34,578 nt of DNA from the NCBI GenBank assembly GCA_017464245.1, contig JAFUDV010000055.1, positions 1 to 34,578 on the forward strand. The letters run 5' to 3'. A model generated the notes under the pieces. The model had not been told where the DNA came from, made no database searches, and saw only the letters and a list, made by a program, of their open reading frames with translations. Source of the DNA: Bacteroidales bacterium (GTDB lineage Bacteria; Bacteroidota; Bacteroidia; Bacteroidales; UBA932). The position numbers and the translations under genes were made by a program. Every line of letters starts with the position of its first letter. Position 1 is the first letter of the stretch. This document shows, in pieces, positions 8,795-16,670 of this stretch.

Positions 8795-10068
8795 CCAGGC
8801 GTGGCTCCCGATATGGGACAGGATCAGGGAACGGATGGACTTCTCAAGGCCGGTTCCGGCAGCGATGGCCTCGAATGCCCCCACGGCCTCGGAGATTTCT
8901 TCCAGGATGGCGGCCGCATTCCGGATATCCTCCTGCTCGGCAAAGCGGAGGAGGTCGCTGCGCGAAACGAGCCTGTCCTTGCCGGCAAGGCTCATGACAT
9001 GCCGGTCTCCGATGAACTTGTTCATCAGGTTCACGGTAAAGGTGACGTCGTAGGCGGGTGCCAGACGCCAGATGCCGTCCGGAGAAAGGATGAACGAGAA
9101 ATTTTTGTCGTGGTCGTCGCAGACCCCGGTGAGATAGTTGAACACGGCGCGCCGGAAGACTTGTTCCATGTCCGGATAGGGAAGCCGCATCTTCCGGCAA
9201 ACCCGCATAATCTGCTCATAGGAAGCCGTTTCTCCGGCGAGTGCCTGAAGCGTTGCCGTGTGCAGTTTCTCCCCCTTTTTCCGATCGAACCGCTCCGTCA
9301 GGAAATGATTCTGTCCGTCGATGGAGATCAACCGGCAACGCTCCATGCGGATTCCGCTTTTCAGGGCCATCTCGTGATAGACCAGTTCTACCTCGGCGGT
9401 CGGCCAAATGTCCGAATCCCTGAATTTCAGGATGTATTGGGTAAACTCTTCCGGCAGCAGGAACTGACCGGACTTCACTTCCCCCGTATGCCAATTGATG
9501 GCGACGATGGCCTTGGGATGGACACCTCCGGCGCTCATTCCGACGGCCATCAAGTCTCCTATGCCCGGATGGGCGGCAAGGTCGACGGAGAAGCCTTCCC
9601 GGGCTTGTTGTATTTGTCGGGACAACGCACAGAGTTCTTCCAGCATCAGGGCACTTTCGGGAGAGAGGCCGTCGTACAGCTCCGGAACAAACTCCAAGGC
9701 ACCCATGCCGCGTTTTCCGATAAAAGCCAGCTTGTCCACGGGCGTGATGTCGGCATGGCGAAGTTTCCGGCTGTCAACCCAAGTCGAAAAAACAGTATTC
9801 CCCCAGTCATCAGGAAGGGCCCCCGAAAGGAAGCGGGCAGTCCCTCGTACTCCGTAGCCCGGCACCGGTCGGACAATCCTTTCTGAACCAGATAAATGGA
9901 ATGGTTATAGGGGCCGATGGGATCCAGATCCCACCCATAGCGCACATAGTCCGGATGGAAGGATATGACGGCGCCCTGCCTTCCGAACGAAGGCCGATAT
10001 CCTCCCTGCCATTCCAGCTTGGCGATTTCACGTCCCCAAAGCCGGACGCTTACGACATTGTCTTTCAT
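8792..10068 (-). pseudogene. hipA: HipA-family serine/threonine kinase toxin, frameshifted
   Basis: Type II toxin of the HipBA system; E. coli HipA phosphorylates glutamyl-tRNA synthetase and stops growth. Two frames must be joined. Residues 1-78 (from ATG 10068) give the N-subdomain and end in ATEYEGLP. A second frame, open from GTG 9865 to 8792, continues with FLSGALPDDWGN. Adding one base near 9833-9835 restores EGLPGFLSGALPDDWGN, the normal HipA sequence, and a protein of about 425 residues, the family length. Kinase elements in the second frame are intact: GGVHPKAIV, the DDHDKN catalytic loop (matching D309 and N314 of E. coli HipA) and PAYD as the metal-binding aspartate. So it is either a recent one-base deletion or a sequencing error. 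A natural HipS/HipT-style split is less likely because the fold breaks mid-motif. It starts nine bases after the hipB stop. Confidence 0.85.
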
Positions 10069-10077
10069 CTCCTGCCC

Positions 10078-10362
10078 TTATTTTGCGTAGAGGCTTCGGG
10101 GTAAATCCGGAATCACTCCGGCGATGTCCTCCAGGCGCTGAATGGCCCTGAGGAGGGCGATCAGATTGTCCAGGCGGATGGCATTGCCCTGGCCTTTTTC
10201 AAAACGGACCACCGTCATCACGGAAACACCGCTTTGGAGCGCCACCTGTTTCTGCGACAGCCCTAACGCACGCCGGTATTCCCGGAACCGTTCGCCAAGC
10301 TGTGCGGCCAACTCCCCGTTGGAATATGCGTAAAGATCTTGATCCCAGTCTTTGTTTTCCAT
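10078..10362 (-). CDS. hipB: HipB-like antitoxin, XRE-type DNA-binding protein
   Basis: A 94-residue protein with one helix-turn-helix of the Cro/C1 (XRE) type at about residues 25-75: LGERFREYRRALGLSQKQVALQSGVSVMTVVRFEKG (in two pieces here, helix 2 LSQKQVALQSG and recognition helix VSVMTVVRFE). Such antitoxins bind the cognate HipA and repress the operon. The ATG at 10362 is chosen because a promoter -7 box ends four bases upstream; a longer frame from 10509 would run through promoter and operators. The gene is directly upstream of hipA, as in the usual antitoxin-first order. Base composition here is visibly less GC-rich than in the genes on either side. Confidence 0.9.
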   Translation of the reverse strand: MENKDWDQDLYAYSNGELAAQLGERFREYRRALGLSQKQVALQSGVSVMTVVRFEKGQGNAIRLDNLIALLRAIQRLEDIAGVIPDLPRSLYAK

Positions 10363-10366
10363 AGGA

Positions 10367-10397
10367 CAAATATAACATCTTTGATGATTATTACAAA
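10367..10397 (-). promoter_or_regulatory. hipBA promoter
   Basis: On the minus strand TTTG (10394-10397), a 19-base spacer and TATATTTG (10367-10374), a perfect consensus. The hipB ATG begins four bases after the -7 box, predicting a leaderless transcript. Confidence 0.8.
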
Positions 10398-10430
10398 GAA
10401 AGCAGCAAAAAATCATCAAAATTGGTGATT
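10380..10430. promoter_or_regulatory. Candidate HipB operator array
   Basis: Two perfect inverted arms, TTTGATGATT (10380-10389) and AATCATCAAA (10411-10420), are followed directly by a looser third copy, ATTGGTGATT (10421-10430), which forms a second inverted pair with the middle arm. The first arm sits between the -33 and -7 boxes of the hipBA promoter; the others lie just upstream. This is the layout expected for autorepression by HipB. Confidence 0.65.
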
Positions 10431-10470
10431 TTACCATCGGCATGTTCTGGATGTATCGGGTGAGAGATAG

Positions 10471-10502
10471 TTTGCCCGTCCGGGGTTTTTTCGTTACCTT
10501 TG
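10471..10502 (+). promoter_or_regulatory. Promoter of the acyl ligase gene
   Basis: TTTG (10471-10474), a 20-base spacer and TACCTTTG (10495-10502). Predicted transcription start is near 10506, just ahead of the right-hand direct repeat, and the leader to ATG 10530 is about 24 bases. Confidence 0.75.
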
Positions 10503-10508
10503 CGTCCA

Positions 10509-10540
10509 TTGAACCAAAACCTGAACAGAATGTCCAATTA
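10509..10540 (+). repeat. Right copy of 32-bp direct repeat flanking hipBA
   Basis: Matches 8763-8794 with three mismatches. It covers the leader and first codons of the acyl ligase gene, including its ATG at 10530. Confidence 0.85.
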
Positions 10541-12020
10541 TTTCCATGACATGATTCCCCGGGAGGAGTTCGAGCGGATTCCGTATCTTCCTACCGTGGG
10601 CGAGTTCGTGGGGTGGATGGAAAAGGAATATGCCGACATGCCGGCCCTCTCCGACCTCGCCCACACCATTACGTACAAGGAATTAGGGGAGCGCGTCGCC
10701 CGCCGCCGCGCTTTCATCGAGGCCCTCGGCCTGCCGAAGGGTGCCCATATCGCCATCTTCGACCGCAACAGCCAGGACGCCATCGAGCTGTTCCTCGCGG
10801 TTACCAGCGCCGGTTACGTGGCGATGAATTTCCCGCCCTCCCTGCCGGAGATGGCCCTCATCGGCTCCTGCATGAAGTTCGACATCGCGGCCCTCTTCGT
10901 CCGCGAGGAGTTCATGCCCCTAACGGCGAAACTTCAGGGCGTGAAGGTCCTTCCGGCCGCCAGCATCGCGGAGGAAACGGCTCCCGTCACCATCGTGGAC
11001 AAGGACCAGCCGGCCGCCATCTTCTTCACCGGCGGCACCACCGGCGCCCCCAAGGGCGCCGTCCTGAGCCACCGCGCCCTCATGCGCGGCTGCTACAACG
11101 CCATTTTCAAACCCGGCAAGGTCATCGGCGTGCACCGCTATATCGCCCTGCTTCCGCTCAGCCACGTGTTCGGCCTGATCGCCGGCACCATGGGCTGCTT
11201 CTACACCGGCAACCTCCTGTTCACCTGCGAGGACATGAAGGCCACCATCGGCAAGCTGCCGGTCATCAAGCCCACCCTCCTTGTCATCGTTCCGGGCATC
11301 TGCGACATCCTCGCCGGCCTGTGCAAGATGTACGGCCCGCAGTTCCTCGGCGGCAGCCTGAGGATGATCATCTCCGGCGCCGCGAACGTGCCTCCGCGCC
11401 TGGTGGACATCTTTACCAAGCTGGGCGTCGAGTTCTGCTTCGGCTACGGCCTCACCGAGACGGCGAACCTCACTTCGGCCAATGCCGACGCGGTCACCCA
11501 TCCCACCTCCATCGGCAAGGTCTATCCCGGCCAGGAAGTCCGGATCGTGGACGGCGAACTCCAGGTCAAGGGTGACAACGTGTTCTCCGGCTACTACAAG
11601 GATCCCGAAAAGACGGCCGAAGCCTTCACCGAGGACGGCTGGTTCCGCACCGGCGACCTCATGCGCATCGACGAGGACGGTTTCCTGTACATCACCGGCC
11701 GCATCAAGAACCTCATCATCCTGTCCAACGGCGAGAACGTGAGCCCGGAGAGCCTGGAAGAGCCCTTCTATGCCGATCCGTGCGTCCGTGACGCCATGGT
11801 GAAGGAGGACGACCTGAACGGCGCCGCGGTCATTGCCGTGGAGATCCTCCCGTTCATGCCCGCCTTCGAGGGCAAGCCCTGGGAAGAGGTGACCGCGTAC
11901 ATGGACAACCTCGTGAAGAAGATCAACGATACGCTGCCTTCCACGCACCGGATCCTGAAGGTGACCGTGCGCACGGAGGATTTCAAGCGCACCGGCAGCA
12001 TGAAAGTCGCGCGCGTATGA
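10530..12020 (+). CDS. AMP-binding acyl ligase (fatty acyl-CoA/acyl-ACP synthetase type)
   Basis: A 496-residue member of the adenylate-forming superfamily, expected to activate a carboxylic acid with ATP. Core motifs are in order: TGGTTGAPKGAVLSH (from about residue 167), GYGLTETA, GWFRTGDL and GRIKNLIILSNGENVSPE; the A10 lysine is in the closing TGSMKVARV. The start ATG 10530 is preferred over an upstream TTG at 10500, which lies in the -7 box. The next gene is an acyl carrier protein with a 4-base ATGA overlap, so the acyl group is probably loaded onto that carrier rather than, or as well as, onto CoA. Substrate is not determinable. An acyl-ACP synthetase for a lipid pathway is the best guess. 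Confidence 0.85.
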   Translation: MSNYFHDMIPREEFERIPYLPTVGEFVGWMEKEYADMPALSDLAHTITYKELGERVARRRAFIEALGLPKGAHIAIFDRNSQDAIELFLAVTSAGYVAMNFPPSLPEMALIGSCMKFDIAALFVREEFMPLTAKLQGVKVLPAASIAEETAPVTIVDKDQPAAIFFTGGTTGAPKGAVLSHRALMRGCYNAIFKPGKVIGVHRYIALLPLSHVFGLIAGTMGCFYTGNLLFTCEDMKATIGKLPVIKPTLLVIVPGICDILAGLCKMYGPQFLGGSLRMIISGAANVPPRLVDIFTKLGVEFCFGYGLTETANLTSANADAVTHPTSIGKVYPGQEVRIVDGELQVKGDNVFSGYYKDPEKTAEAFTEDGWFRTGDLMRIDEDGFLYITGRIKNLIILSNGENVSPESLEEPFYADPCVRDAMVKEDDLNGAAVIAVEILPFMPAFEGKPWEEVTAYMDNLVKKINDTLPSTHRILKVTVRTEDFKRTGSMKVARV

Positions 12021-12259
12021 CCAAGGAACAAGTGTTTGACGGCCTGAAGGAAGTCCTCACCGTCCTGCGTCCCCATACGGACCTCGCCGACGTGAATTTC
12101 GATACCGAGCTCGTCCGCGGGCTCGGCATCGACTCCCTCACGATGATGCTCCTCTCCCTCGCGGTGGAGGAGAAGTTCCAGATGCGTTTTCCCGATGGCG
12201 AGCCGATGCCCGTCACCGTCGGAGACGTGTGTGACAATGTGCTGAAAGCGCTCGCTTAA
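12017..12259 (+). CDS. Acyl carrier protein (stand-alone, non-FAS type)
   Basis: An 80-residue four-helix carrier protein. The phosphopantetheine attachment serine is S40 in GLGIDSLTMMLLSLAVEEKF; DSL is the standard motif. Compared with the housekeeping AcpP it is less acidic and longer in the C-terminal half (FPDGEPMPVTVGDVCDNVLKAL), as in carriers dedicated to a special pathway. Translationally coupled to the ligase (ATGA). Its TAA shares the palindrome TTAA with the stop of the convergent acyltransferase gene. The carrier for the ligase product is the natural role. Confidence 0.88.
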   Translation: MTKEQVFDGLKEVLTVLRPHTDLADVNFDTELVRGLGIDSLTMMLLSLAVEEKFQMRFPDGEPMPVTVGDVCDNVLKALA

Positions 12260-13380
12260 GCCTCCAGATCCATCACATAACTGCGGCGCCGCTGGAACGG
12301 CTTCGGGTCGTACTCCCCGAACAGGGACTGGACCTTGTAGTTTTCCTCGAGCTGCGGATTCAGAAGCATCCGTTTGATTCCCAAGCGGATGCAATTTTCA
12401 TGGATGTACTTGAACATGAGGACGTTCGCGCCCTTGCCCTGGTACTCCGGCAGGACGCCGATGAGGAGCGCCTCGATCGTGTCGTTCTTGCGCAGGGAGC
12501 GGAGGATGGGGATGAAGCCGAAGGGGAAGAGGCGTCCCTTCGCCTTCCGGACGGCCCGGGAGATGGACGGCATCGTGACGGTGAAGCCCACGAGCTTGTC
12601 CTCCTCGTTCACGCAGAAGGCGACGAGGTCCTTGTTCATGATGGGAACGTATTGCTTCACGTAGCCGTCGATCTGCTCCTCGGTGAGCTTGGAATACTCG
12701 TACAGCGGGGCGAAGGCGTCGTTGAGGACATGGAACATTTCGCGGCCCCGCTTCGCCATCTCGCGGATGTTTTTCCCGCGCCAGATGTGAAGGCCGTAGC
12801 GCTTTTCCACGAGGTCCGCGTACTGGAACATGGGCGGCAGGGTGTCGGGCAGGTCGATGTACCGCTGGGTCCAGTCCACATCCTTGCGGAAGCCCATACG
12901 CTCGAGGTACTCGCCGTAATAGGGGAAGTTGTAGATGACCGTGAAGGGGGAGTCGTGCTCGAAGCCCTCCACCAGGAGGCCTTCCCGGTCCATGTCGGTG
13001 AATCCGAGGGGACCTTTCACCTTCTGCGCGCCCTTGGGGCGGCCCCAGGCGATGACCGCATCGACAAGGGCCTTCGCGACGTCGAAGTCCTCGATGAAGT
13101 CGATCCAGCCGAACCGGACGGTCTTCTCGCCCCACTTGTCGTTGGCCTTGTGGTTGATGATGGCGGCGACGCGGCCCACCACCTTCCCGTCCCGGCGGGC
13201 CAGGAACAGTTCGCGTTCGCAGAAGGAGAGCGAGGGATTCTCGTCGGAAAGGGACTTGAATTCGTCGTCTTCGAAGGAGGGGACCCACTGGGGGCAGTCC
13301 TTGTACAGGTCCAGGGGGAACCGGATGAATGCTTTCAGCATGCGACGTCCTTCGACGGGGACGATTTCGACAGGATTCAT
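12256..13380 (-). CDS. GNAT-fold N-acyltransferase, YghO-like
   Basis: A 374-residue soluble protein. The middle holds the pattern of the YghO-like family: KGPLGFTDMDREGLLVEGF followed by NFPYYGEYLERMGFRKDVDW (residues about 122-168). The C-terminal half has a GNAT acyl-CoA-type core with IEALLIGVLPEYQGKGANV (about 308-326), where QGKGAN is the pyrophosphate-binding loop. The family includes bacterial ceramide synthase (bCerS) of Caulobacter, which works with an acyl carrier protein and an acyl synthetase, but many members are uncharacterised. Start at ATG 13380 with a -7 box 27 bases upstream. Convergent with the ligase-ACP pair and divergent from the DUF2723 gene. Confidence 0.7.
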   Translation of the reverse strand: MNPVEIVPVEGRRMLKAFIRFPLDLYKDCPQWVPSFEDDEFKSLSDENPSLSFCERELFLARRDGKVVGRVAAIINHKANDKWGEKTVRFGWIDFIEDFDVAKALVDAVIAWGRPKGAQKVKGPLGFTDMDREGLLVEGFEHDSPFTVIYNFPYYGEYLERMGFRKDVDWTQRYIDLPDTLPPMFQYADLVEKRYGLHIWRGKNIREMAKRGREMFHVLNDAFAPLYEYSKLTEEQIDGYVKQYVPIMNKDLVAFCVNEEDKLVGFTVTMPSISRAVRKAKGRLFPFGFIPILRSLRKNDTIEALLIGVLPEYQGKGANVLMFKYIHENCIRLGIKRMLLNPQLEENYKVQSLFGEYDPKPFQRRRSYVMDLEA

Positions 13381-13407
13381 AGGCTTTCGTACGTTGGGTT
13401 AAGACAA

Positions 13408-13437
13408 CAAATATAACGAGAAATATTCTTATCTTTG
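13408..13437. promoter_or_regulatory. Overlapping divergent promoters (acyltransferase / DUF2723)
   Basis: Minus strand: TATATTTG at 13408-13415, with a TTTG 22 bases upstream at 13438-13441. Plus strand: TATCTTTG at 13430-13437, 24 bases before ATG 13462, without a clear -33. The plus -7 box lies inside the minus promoter spacer. Confidence 0.6.
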
Positions 13438-13461
13438 CAAAATATAGCGAAAAAGACGCCC

Positions 13462-16400
13462 ATGGACAAGAAGAAATTCAACCTGTGGAACCGGATCGTC
13501 GCCGTCGCCGTCTTCGTCGTCGCGGCCGTGACGTATCTTTCCACCATAGAGCCCACCGCTTCCTTCTGGGACTGCGGGGAATTCATCGCATCTTCCTACA
13601 AGCTGGAGGTGGGACACCCGCCGGGAAACCCCGTTTTCCAGTTGTTTGCCCGCCTCTTCACCATCCCCGTCCCGCCGGAGAAGGCGGCTGTGACGGTGAA
13701 TGCGATGAACGGTCTCCTGTCGGCCCTGACCATCTTCTTCCTGTACCTGACGGTCGTGTTCTTCGCCCGCCGGCTCGTGAAGCCGGGCAAGGACGGATAC
13801 AGTGTCGCGCAGGCGGTCGCCATCTTCGGCGCCGGCGCCGTGGGAGCGCTGGCCTATACCTTCTCGGACACTTTCTGGTTCTCCGCGGTGGAGGGCGAGG
13901 TGTATGCGATGTCGTCCCTCATGACCGCTCTCGTGTTCTGGGCGATGTGCAAGTGGTACGAGGAGGCCGACGAACCCCATGCGAACCGGTGGATCGTCCT
14001 GATTGCCTTCCTGATGGGCCTCAGTATCGGCATCCACCTTCTGAACCTCCTCACCATTCCGGCCTTCGTGTTCATGTACTACTACCGGAAGAACGAAGGG
14101 AAGCAGCTGTCTTTCAAGCACCTGCTGGGCATTTTCATGATCGGTGTGGTCATCGAGTTCCTGCTCGTGTTCCTGTTCATCCCGTACCTGCCGAAGCTGG
14201 CCGCCTTCTTCGACCGCATCTTCGTGAACTCCTTCGGGCTGCCGTACAACAGCGGTTCGCTCTTCTTCATGGTGGCCCTCCTGGCCCTTTGCTTCTGGTC
14301 GCTGTTCTACACCCTGAAAAAGGACAAGGTGTTCTGGAACACCGTCATGCTGTGCGTGACGACCCTTGTGATCGGCTTCTCGCTCTTCTCCATCGTCATC
14401 ATCCGCTCCGCGGTCAAGACCCCGACGAACGAGTACCAGCCGGACAACGCCTATACGCTCGTGCGCTATCTGTCCCGGGAACAGTACGGCTCCACGCCGC
14501 TCCTGTACGGGCAGTATTTCGACGCTCCCTATGACCTGAAGACCGGCAAGTACTGGGCGCCCCTGAACGGGAAGTATGTCCATGTGGACGGCCCGGCCGA
14601 TGCGGACTACCTCCCCGAGGGCAAGATGCTCTTCCCGCGGATGTGGTCCAGCGCCAGCCCCTCCCATGTGGAATTCTACGAATCCTACATGAACGGAAAG
14701 GGCATCCGTGTGAAGGGGGCGACGCACCGGAAGCCTACCTTCGGGGCGAACCTCCGCTTCTTCTTCGACTACCAGCTCAACTGGATGTACTGGCGGTATT
14801 TCATGTGGAACTTCGTCGGCCGCCAGAACGACATCCACAGCCCGTCCCCGGGCGAACTGTTCTACGGCAACTGGGAGAGCGGCATCGGCTTCATCGACCG
14901 GATCCGCCTGGGCGACCAGAGCGACGCACCGGCCCCCCTCGCCGACAACAAGGGCAAGAACCATTACTTCTTCCTTCCGCTGCTGCTGGGCCTGCTGGGC
15001 CTCGTGTTCCAGTTCGACCGGGACAAGCGCGGCTCCTGGGTCGTGTTCCTGATGTTCTTCATGACGGGCATCGCCATCGTCCTGTACCTCAACCAGCCGC
15101 CGTACCAGGTGCGCGAGCGGGACTATGCCTATGCGGGCTCGTTCTACATGTTCGCGATCTGGATCGGCCTGGGCGTCGCGGCCCTGTATGAATGGCTCAA
15201 CGACGCCGCCAAGGGCAAGGCCTCCAAGGCCGTCGCCGTGGGTGCGTCCGTCCTCTGCCTGGGCGTCCCGGCCCTCATGGCGGAGGAGAACTGGGACGAC
15301 CACGACCGCTCCAACCGCTTCACTTCCACGGAGATGGCGGAGAACTACCTGAATTCCGTGGGCCCGAACGGCCTCCTGGTGACGCACGGAGACAACGATA
15401 CCTTCCCGCTCTGGTATGCGCAGGAGATCGAGGGCTTCCGCACGGACGTCCGCGTGGTGAACACCTCGCTGCTGGGCACCGACTGGTACATCGACCAGAT
15501 GAAGTGGGCCTGCAACGAGTCCAAGCCGCTCCCGCTCACCATCCCGCAGTCGCAGTACCTCTACGGCACGAACGAATACGTGTTCATCGCCTATGACGAC
15601 GGTGCACCGTGCCTCCTGCGCGACGTGATGGATGTCTTCAAGAGCCAGGAACCGGACACGAAGGTCCCGCTGAGCTCCGGCCGCAAGGTGGACTTCATCA
15701 TGGCCCGGAAGCTCGTGATCCCGGTGAACAAGGAGAACTGCCTCAAGTACGGCATCGTCCCCGAGTCCATGGCCGACGAGATCCCCGAGACCATCACCCT
15801 CACGATGTCCGAGGACAAGAACTACCTTTCCAAGCCGGAACTCTTCATGCTGGACCTGCTGGACGGGTATGAGTGGGACCGCCCGCTGAACCTGCTGAAC
15901 ATGGGCGGCGACCTGAACATCGGCATCAAGGACTACCTGATGTTCGACGGCTTCTCCTACCGCTTCACGCCCATCCGGAACAAGCCCGCCACCACGGACC
16001 CGGGCCGGCTGGATGCGCTGGAGATGTACCGGAAGATGACGGACGGCACCTTCAAGTGGGACGCCCTGCGTCGGACGGACTACTTCGTGGACTACCAGAA
16101 CCTGTACACCTTCATGGGCGTGCTCTCCCAGCGGCAACTGTTCCTGAACGTCGCGAATGCGCTCATCGACATCGAGGAGGACGACAAGGCCCTGGAGATC
16201 CTGGACCTGTGCCAGCGGAACTTCCCGGCGGAGAACTATCCGCTGGAGAGCATCTCCCTCGGCTTCTCCGGCAATGACTACATGGTCATCCAGATGGTGG
16301 AGGACTACTATTTCCTGCGGCAGCCCGAAAAGGCCCGTGAACTGGGCCTGAAACTGGCGGACGGCCTCCTGGCCACCGCCCGCTTCTACCTGGAATTCTA

Positions 16401-16605
16401 CGAGTATTCCGCTTCCAGCTTCGAAACCACCCACCGCTGCCTGCTGTACCTTTCCGACGTATTCAAGCAGTACGGCGACAAGGACCTTTCCGACCAGGTG
16501 ATCGATTCGCTGGAACTGCTGGTCCGCGTGGCTACGGGCCGTCTCGAGCCGGAAAGGGACGAGTCGGCGGCCGTTCCGGATACGTCGGCCGTACCTGCGG
16601 AATAA
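13462..16605 (+). CDS. DUF2723 family membrane protein (TMEM260-like, possible O-glycosyltransferase)
   Basis: A large protein of 1047 residues. The N-terminal third is a polytopic membrane region with the family signature STIEPTASFWDCGEFIASSY (about 27-46) and HPPGNPVFQLFARLF, where the aspartate and glutamate in WDCGE are the likely catalytic or metal-linked residues as in GT-C folds. More spans follow near 500-590 (LLLGLLGLVFQF; AYAGSFYMFAIWIGLGVAALY). The C-terminal 400 residues are soluble with repeat-like helices. Human TMEM260, which carries DUF2723, is a protein O-mannosyltransferase, and Bacteroidota export many O-glycosylated proteins, so that role is a reasonable inference only. 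ATG 13462 is 24 bases after a -7 box. The gene ends at a strong terminator. Confidence 0.85.
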   Translation: MDKKKFNLWNRIVAVAVFVVAAVTYLSTIEPTASFWDCGEFIASSYKLEVGHPPGNPVFQLFARLFTIPVPPEKAAVTVNAMNGLLSALTIFFLYLTVVFFARRLVKPGKDGYSVAQAVAIFGAGAVGALAYTFSDTFWFSAVEGEVYAMSSLMTALVFWAMCKWYEEADEPHANRWIVLIAFLMGLSIGIHLLNLLTIPAFVFMYYYRKNEGKQLSFKHLLGIFMIGVVIEFLLVFLFIPYLPKLAAFFDRIFVNSFGLPYNSGSLFFMVALLALCFWSLFYTLKKDKVFWNTVMLCVTTLVIGFSLFSIVIIRSAVKTPTNEYQPDNAYTLVRYLSREQYGSTPLLYGQYFDAPYDLKTGKYWAPLNGKYVHVDGPADADYLPEGKMLFPRMWSSASPSHVEFYESYMNGKGIRVKGATHRKPTFGANLRFFFDYQLNWMYWRYFMWNFVGRQNDIHSPSPGELFYGNWESGIGFIDRIRLGDQSDAPAPLADNKGKNHYFFLPLLLGLLGLVFQFDRDKRGSWVVFLMFFMTGIAIVLYLNQPPYQVRERDYAYAGSFYMFAIWIGLGVAALYEWLNDAAKGKASKAVAVGASVLCLGVPALMAEENWDDHDRSNRFTSTEMAENYLNSVGPNGLLVTHGDNDTFPLWYAQEIEGFRTDVRVVNTSLLGTDWYIDQMKWACNESKPLPLTIPQSQYLYGTNEYVFIAYDDGAPCLLRDVMDVFKSQEPDTKVPLSSGRKVDFIMARKLVIPVNKENCLKYGIVPESMADEIPETITLTMSEDKNYLSKPELFMLDLLDGYEWDRPLNLLNMGGDLNIGIKDYLMFDGFSYRFTPIRNKPATTDPGRLDALEMYRKMTDGTFKWDALRRTDYFVDYQNLYTFMGVLSQRQLFLNVANALIDIEEDDKALEILDLCQRNFPAENYPLESISLGFSGNDYMVIQMVEDYYFLRQPEKARELGLKLADGLLATARFYLEFYEYSASSFETTHRCLLYLSDVFKQYGDKDLSDQVIDSLELLVRVATGRLEPERDESAAVPDTSAVPAE

Positions 16606-16619
16606 GTGCTATAGGACAA

Positions 16620-16655
16620 AAAATCGGGCGGAAGCATTGCTTTCCGCCCGATTTT
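16620..16655. terminator. Two-way intrinsic terminator between DUF2723 gene and pgk
   Basis: Perfect 14-bp stem: AAAATCGGGCGGAA (16620-16633) pairs with TTCCGCCCGATTTT (16642-16655) around an 8-base loop. The A-run on the left and T-run on the right let it work for both converging genes. Confidence 0.92.
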
Positions 16656-16670
16656 CTTATATGCCGGTGC

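Noticed and set aside
9829-9840. Programmed frameshift in hipA
   Set aside because: No slippery heptamer or downstream structure is evident; a single lost base explains the pattern more simply.
10078-10509. Longer hipB reading from 10509
   Set aside because: The added 49 residues run through the promoter and operator repeats and do not resemble an antitoxin.
13429-16434. Minus-strand open frame of 1001 codons opposite the DUF2723 gene
   Set aside because: Same kind of His/Glu/Val-rich shadow. The plus strand encodes a clear membrane protein with conserved motifs.
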